This document shows, one piece after another, positions 59,621 through 64,000 of a stretch of 64,000 bases of DNA (positions are counted from its first letter, which is position 1; every line of letters starts with the position of its first letter). This DNA comes from Roseomonas alba (lineage in GTDB: Bacteria; Pseudomonadota; Alphaproteobacteria; Acetobacterales; Acetobacteraceae): positions 372,001 through 436,000 of the forward strand of contig NZ_JAHYBZ010000001.1 in the NCBI RefSeq assembly GCF_019430885.1, given 5' to 3'. Under the pieces are notes generated by a model. That model saw nothing but the letters and a program-made list of their open reading frames with translations. It made no database searches and was not told the origin of the DNA. Position numbers and translations under genes: made by a program.

Positions 59621-60730
59621 GTGGCCGATTCGACCGAGACGCTTCTCGAAACGCCGTTGGCGGCGCTGCACCGCGAACTGGGCGGACGGATGGTGCCCTT
59701 CGCGGGCTATGCCATGCCGGTCCAGTACCCGGCCGGCATCCTGACCGAGCACCTGCAATGCCGCGAGACGGCCGCGCTGTTCGATGTCTCCCATATGGGC
59801 CAGGCGGAACTGGTCGGCGAAGGGGCGGCCGCGGCGCTGGAGCGCGTGACGCCGGCCGATGTGCAGATCCTCAAGCCCGGGCGCCAGAAGTACGGCCTGC
59901 TGACCATGGCGGACGGCGGCATCCTCGACGACTTCATGGTCGCGAACCTGGGCGACCGGCTGTTCCTGGTGGTCAATGCCAGCCGCAAGCATGTCGACCT
60001 GCCCTACATCGAATCGGTACTGCCGGCCGGCGTGACGCTGAAGCCGCTGCCGGACCGCGCGCTGATCGCGCTGCAGGGGCCGCAGGCGGTCGCGTCGATT
60101 GCGACGCTGGCGCCGGGCATCGCGGAACTCGGCTTCATGGGCGTGGGATCGTTCAACATCGCGGGCGTGCCCGTGCTCGTCTCGCGGTCCGGCTACACGG
60201 GCGAGGACGGGGTCGAAATCTCGGTCCCGGCGGACCTTGCCGAGGGCTTCGCCCGCACACTGCTCGCACTGCCGGGCGTGCATCCGGCGGGCCTCGGGGC
60301 GCGTGATTCGCTGCGGCTCGAAGCGGGGCTTTGCCTTTATGGCAACGACATCGACGAGACGACGAGCCCGGTCGAGGCCGCGCTGACCTGGACCCTCGGC
60401 AAGCGCCGCCGCACCGAATGGAACTTCCCGGGCGCGGAGCGCGTGCGCGAGGAACTCGCGAACGGCACGAAGCGCCTGCGCGTCGGCATCAAGCCCGACG
60501 GCCGCCAGCCCGCGCGCGGCCACACGCCCATCCACGCGCCCGGCGGTGCCGCCATCGGCGAGATCACCTCGGGCGGCTTCGGCCCGTCCCTGAACGGCCC
60601 CATGGCCATGGGCTATGTCGCGCGCGACCACGCCGCGGATGGCACCGCCCTCGACCTCATGGTGCGCGGCAAGGCGATCCCCGCCCGCGTCGCGCCCATG
60701 CCCTTCGTTCCCCACCGCTACGCCCGCTGA
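59621..60730 (+). CDS. gcvT: Glycine cleavage system T protein (aminomethyltransferase)
   Basis: The product is 369 residues from a GTG preceded by GGGAGGACCC. Family landmarks are [19 protein letters not shown] near the start, [13 protein letters not shown], and [18 protein letters not shown] followed by [15 protein letters not shown]. It takes the aminomethyl group from the lipoyl arm of GcvH and, with tetrahydrofolate, yields methylene-THF and ammonia. It is the first gene of a gcvT-gcvH-gcvP operon and is controlled by the tandem glycine riboswitch upstream. The gcvH start follows after 13 bp. Confidence 0.96.
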   Translation: MADSTETLLETPLAALHRELGGRMVPFAGYAMPVQYPAGILTEHLQCRETAALFDVSHMGQAELVGEGAAAALERVTPADVQILKPGRQKYGLLTMADGGILDDFMVANLGDRLFLVVNASRKHVDLPYIESVLPAGVTLKPLPDRALIALQGPQAVASIATLAPGIAELGFMGVGSFNIAGVPVLVSRSGYTGEDGVEISVPADLAEGFARTLLALPGVHPAGLGARDSLRLEAGLCLYGNDIDETTSPVEAALTWTLGKRRRTEWNFPGAERVREELANGTKRLRVGIKPDGRQPARGHTPIHAPGGAAIGEITSGGFGPSLNGPMAMGYVARDHAADGTALDLMVRGKAIPARVAPMPFVPHRYAR

Positions 60731-60743
60731 AGGATCGGCCCCG

Positions 60744-61118
60744 ATGTCCGAGACGAAATTCACCAAGGACCATGAATGGGTGCGCCTGGATGGTGGCATC
60801 GCCACCGTCGGCATCACCGACCATGCGCAGAACGCGCTGGGCGACGTGGTCTTCGTGGACCTGCCCGAAATCGGCCGCGAGGTGACCGCGGGCGAGGCCA
60901 TCGCGGTGGTGGAGAGCGTGAAGGCGGCCTCCGATGTCTATGCCCCGATCGCGGGCAAGATCGTCGAGGTCAACGGCGCGCTGTCCGACAACCCCGGCAC
61001 CATCAATTCGGCGCCGACCACCGATGGCTGGTTTTTCAAGATCGAACCCGCCGATGCCGGCGAGATCGCTGCCCTGCTCGATGAAGCCGCCTATGCGGCC
61101 TATGTGGACACGCTCTGA
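60744..61118 (+). CDS. gcvH: Glycine cleavage system H protein (lipoyl carrier)
   Basis: The 124-residue protein starts [17 protein letters not shown] and carries the lipoylated lysine in [15 protein letters not shown], with the downstream [18 protein letters not shown] segment and [10 protein letters not shown] shuttles the methylamine intermediate between P, T and L proteins. The length and order match the family. Its stop overlaps the gcvP start as TGATG, so the two are translationally coupled. The lipoyl dehydrogenase (L protein) gene is not in this window. Confidence 0.97.
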   Translation: MSETKFTKDHEWVRLDGGIATVGITDHAQNALGDVVFVDLPEIGREVTAGEAIAVVESVKAASDVYAPIAGKIVEVNGALSDNPGTINSAPTTDGWFFKIEPADAGEIAALLDEAAYAAYVDTL

Positions 61119-64000
61119 TGACGGCGCTCGACACGCTGGCGGCATTGGAGGCGGGCGACGCCTTCGCCCCGCGCCACATCGGACCGTCGGAGTCCGAGAT
61201 CGCGGCCATGCTGAAGGTCGTCGGCGCGTCGAGCCTCGATGACCTGGCCGCCAAGACCGTGCCGGCGGCGATCCTCGGCATGGACATGGCGGGGCTGCCG
61301 GAACCGGCGACGGAGCTGGAACTGCTCGCCGAGCTGCGCGCCATGGCGCTGCGCAACCGCGCCGACATCAAGTCGCTGATCGGCATGGGGTATCACGGCA
61401 CGCATACGCCGCTGGTCATCCGGCGCAACGTGCTGGAGAGCCCCGGCTGGTACACGGCCTATACGCCATACCAGGCCGAGATCGCGCAGGGGCGGCTGGA
61501 AGCCCTGGTGAACTTCCAGACCATGATCAGCGACCTGACCGGCCTGCCGGTGGCGAATGCCTCGCTGCTGGATGAGGCGACGGCGATCGCCGAGGCGATG
61601 CACCTCGCCCATGGTGCCGCGCGCGGCAAGTCGCATCTGCTGATCGCCGCCGACGACCTGCATCCGCAGTCGAAGGCGGTGCTGACGACGCGCGCCGCGC
61701 CGCTCGGCATCAGCGTGAAGTTCGTGCCGGTCGCGGCCATCGTCGCCGAGGTCACGGCCGAGAAGCCCTTCGCCCTGGTGGTGCAGTATCCGGGCACGAC
61801 CGGCGAAGTGCGCGACCTGACCCCCGAGATCGCGGCGGTGCAGGCCGGCGGCGGGCTTGCCATCGTCGCGGCCGATCCGCTGTCGCTCTGCGTGCTGACG
61901 CCGCCGGGCGAGATGGGGGCCGATGTCGTGGTGGGCTCGGCCCAGCGCTTCGGCGTGCCGATGGGCTATGGCGGGCCGCATGCCGGCTACATGGCTGTGA
62001 AGGATGCGCATAAGCGGCTGATGCCGGGGCGCCTGGTGGGCGTGTCGGTGGATGCGGCGGGCGCGCCGGCGATGCGCCTCGCCCTGCAGACGCGCGAGCA
62101 GCATATCCGCCGCGAGAAGGCGACATCCAACATCTGCACCGCGCAGGTGCTGCTGGCCGTCATGGCCGGTTTCTATGCCGTCTGGCACGGGCCGGAGGGG
62201 CTGAAGCGCATCGCGACGCGGGTGAACCTGCTGGCGCGCCTCGTCGCCGGCGCGGCGCAGGCGGCCGGCTTCGCGCTGAAGCATGATGCCTTCTTCGACA
62301 CCGTGGCGCTCGACGCGGGCGCCAAGGCCGATGCGCTGATGGCGACCGCGCTGAAGCGCGGCTTCAACTTCGCGCGTATCGACGCGACGACCGTCGGCAT
62401 CGCGCTCGACGAGACGGTGACGCGCGAGGATCTCGACGCGCTGGTCGGTGTCCTGGCCGAGGCCGGCGGCAAGCCGGTCGCGGTGGGCGAGACGGCAGGC
62501 GGCCTGCCGGCCGCGCTGGAACGCCGTTCCGCCTATCTGACCGCGTCCGTCTTCAACACGCATCATTCGGAGCACGCGATGCTCCGCTACCTGAAGATGC
62601 TGGAGGACAAGGACGTCGCGCTGAACCGCAGCATGATCCCGCTGGGGTCCTGCACGATGAAGCTGAACGCGACGGCCGAGATGGTGCCCGTCACCCTGCC
62701 GGGCTTCAGCGTCATCCATCCCTTCGCGCCGGTCGACCAGGCGAAGGGCTATCGCGAGCTGACCGACCGCCTGTCCGACTGGCTGTGCCGCATCACCGGC
62801 TTCGCGGCGGTGTCCTTGCAGCCCAACGCGGGCAGCCAGGGCGAATATGCGGGGCTGCTGGCGATCCGCGGCTGGCACCTGTCGCGCGGCGATACGCATC
62901 GCGACATCTGCCTGATCCCGGCCTCGGCGCATGGCACCAATCCCGCTTCCGCCGCGATGGCGGGGATGCGCGTGGTGGTGGTCGGCACGGATCGCGACGG
63001 GTCCGTCGACATCGCCGACCTGAAGGCCAAGGCGGAACAGCACGCGGCGAACCTCGCCGCGCTGATGATCACCTATCCGTCCACGCACGGCGTCTTCGAG
63101 GGCACGATCCGCGAGATCTGCGCCCTGATCCACGCCCATGGCGGCAAGGTCTACATGGACGGCGCCAACATGAACGCGCAGGTGGGGCTGACCTCGCCGG
63201 CGACGATCGGCGCGGATGTCTGCCACCTGAACCTGCACAAGACCTTCTGCATCCCGCATGGCGGCGGCGGGCCGGGCGTGGGGCCGATCGGCGTCACGCG
63301 GGAACTCGCCCCCTTCCTGCCCGGGCATCCGGTGGTGGATTGCGGCGGGTCGAAGGACATCGTGGTGTCCGCCGCGCCCTGGGGGTCGGCGTCGATCCTG
63401 CCGATCTCCTACGCCTATATCCGCATGATGGGGGCCGAGGCGCTGAAGCGCGCGACGCAGGTCGCGATCCTCAACGCGAACTACATCGCGAAGCGGCTCG
63501 AAGCGCATTTCCCGGTGCTCTATCGCGGCATGAACGGCATGGTCGCGCATGAATGCATCCTCGACTGCCGCGGCTTCCAGCAGGGCGGCGGCGTGCTGGT
63601 CGAGGACATCGCCAAGCGGCTGCAGGATTTCGGCTTCCATGCGCCGACCATGTCCTGGCCCGTCGCCGGCACGCTGATGGTGGAACCCACCGAGAGCGAG
63701 CCCAAGGGCGAGCTGGATCGCTTCATCGACGCGATGGTCGCCATCCGCGCCGAGATCCGTGCGGTCGAGCAGGGCCGCATGGACAAGGCCGACAATCCGC
63801 TGAAGAACGCGCCGCACACCGCGGCCGAGATCGCCGCGGAAGACTGGTCGCACGCCTATACCCGCGAACAGGCGGCCTTCCCGCTGCCCTTCGTGAAGGC
63901 GCGCAAATACTGGCCGCCGGTGAAGCGGGTGGACAACGTCTATGGCGACCGCAACCTGGTCTGCTCCTGCGCGCCGCTCGAGGCCTATGCGCAGGCGCAT
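61118..64000 (+). CDS. gcvP: Glycine cleavage system P protein (glycine decarboxylase), 3' end cut
   Basis: The frame from ATG 61118 runs to the window edge without a stop (961 codons), close to full length for the roughly 950-960-residue fused P protein. The visible sequence already includes the C-terminal [17 protein letters not shown] end, so only a few residues should be missing. PLP binds K708 in [16 protein letters not shown]. The N-terminal half has [12 protein letters not shown] and [15 protein letters not shown], and the second half [15 protein letters not shown]. It decarboxylates glycine and loads the aminomethyl group on GcvH. Confidence 0.96.
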   Translation, partial: MTALDTLAALEAGDAFAPRHIGPSESEIAAMLKVVGASSLDDLAAKTVPAAILGMDMAGLPEPATELELLAELRAMALRNRADIKSLIGMGYHGTHTPLVIRRNVLESPGWYTAYTPYQAEIAQGRLEALVNFQTMISDLTGLPVANASLLDEATAIAEAMHLAHGAARGKSHLLIAADDLHPQSKAVLTTRAAPLGISVKFVPVAAIVAEVTAEKPFALVVQYPGTTGEVRDLTPEIAAVQAGGGLAIVAADPLSLCVLTPPGEMGADVVVGSAQRFGVPMGYGGPHAGYMAVKDAHKRLMPGRLVGVSVDAAGAPAMRLALQTREQHIRREKATSNICTAQVLLAVMAGFYAVWHGPEGLKRIATRVNLLARLVAGAAQAAGFALKHDAFFDTVALDAGAKADALMATALKRGFNFARIDATTVGIALDETVTREDLDALVGVLAEAGGKPVAVGETAGGLPAALERRSAYLTASVFNTHHSEHAMLRYLKMLEDKDVALNRSMIPLGSCTMKLNATAEMVPVTLPGFSVIHPFAPVDQAKGYRELTDRLSDWLCRITGFAAVSLQPNAGSQGEYAGLLAIRGWHLSRGDTHRDICLIPASAHGTNPASAAMAGMRVVVVGTDRDGSVDIADLKAKAEQHAANLAALMITYPSTHGVFEGTIREICALIHAHGGKVYMDGANMNAQVGLTSPATIGADVCHLNLHKTFCIPHGGGGPGVGPIGVTRELAPFLPGHPVVDCGGSKDIVVSAAPWGSASILPISYAYIRMMGAEALKRATQVAILNANYIAKRLEAHFPVLYRGMNGMVAHECILDCRGFQQGGGVLVEDIAKRLQDFGFHAPTMSWPVAGTLMVEPTESEPKGELDRFIDAMVAIRAEIRAVEQGRMDKADNPLKNAPHTAAEIAAEDWSHAYTREQAAFPLPFVKARKYWPPVKRVDNVYGDRNLVCSCAPLEAYAQAH

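Noticed and set aside
61100..64000. A 966-codon open frame on the minus strand
   Set aside because: It is antisense to gcvH and gcvP and has a low-complexity Arg/Ala/Asp-rich translation without any motif.
1..64000. CRISPR array, prophage, rRNA or tRNA genes
   Set aside because: No regularly spaced repeats, phage structural genes or clover-leaf sequences were recognised; tRNA absence should be confirmed by a dedicated scan.

Overview
The window is about 64 kb of dense, high-GC bacterial chromosome. The gene content fits an alphaproteobacterium of the Rhodospirillales/Acetobacteraceae type, with a Roseomonas-like genus as my best guess. The reasons are the purL-bolA-grxD order, the PurL/PurQ/PurS three-subunit synthase, heavy GC bias at third codon positions, and the alphaproteobacterial accessory families (DUF1178, NDUFAF5-like methyltransferase, DUF2007). 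The taxonomic call is inference; no rRNA or tRNA gene was seen.

Layout. 0.1-11.5 kb: SCO1-type copper chaperone, small hypothetical, TrmN6-like methyltransferase with a DUF2007 partner, long-chain polyprenyl diphosphate synthase, O-antigen-ligase-like membrane protein, class III aminotransferase, BisC-type molybdoenzyme overlapping a PhoX-like protein, lipocalin, polysaccharide deacetylase. 11.6-19.6 kb: cydDC exporter, Hsp20, radical SAM protein, OmpA-like lipoprotein, RecQ-like helicase, a periplasmic hypothetical. 19.7-39 kb: purine genes all on the minus strand in the order purB, purC, purS, purQ, purL, bolA, grxD, interrupted between purC and purB and, more strikingly, by about 8.8 kb between purQ and purL. 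That insert holds an IS-like orphan, an AT-rich divergent two-gene module (23.3-25.0 kb), a roughly 418 bp imperfect duplication of the 3' end of a class II aldolase gene, DUF1254, a peptidoglycan-binding protein and WrbA. 39-51 kb: TerC, lipoprotein, two trypsin-like proteases, RadC, methionine aminopeptidase, a four-rhodanese protein, ComF, GrxC, DUF1178 and a sulfotransferase. 51-59 kb: CPA1 Na+/H+ antiporter, a 1507-residue DUF4011 helicase-nuclease protein, MscL, VOC and DedA proteins. 59.4-64 kb: a tandem glycine riboswitch followed by gcvT, gcvH and gcvP (gcvP runs off the right edge).

The most unusual content is (i) the AT-rich divergent pair at 23265-24994, which looks laterally acquired and is a reasonable candidate for an uncharacterised system; (ii) the duplicated aldolase tail beside it; (iii) at least two families of dispersed, palindromic intergenic elements that sit at gene 3' ends throughout the window; and (iv) the DUF4011 protein, whose architecture resembles proteins catalogued in antiphage contexts. 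Elsewhere the genes are ordinary chromosomal functions. No CRISPR array, complete insertion sequence or prophage was recognised.
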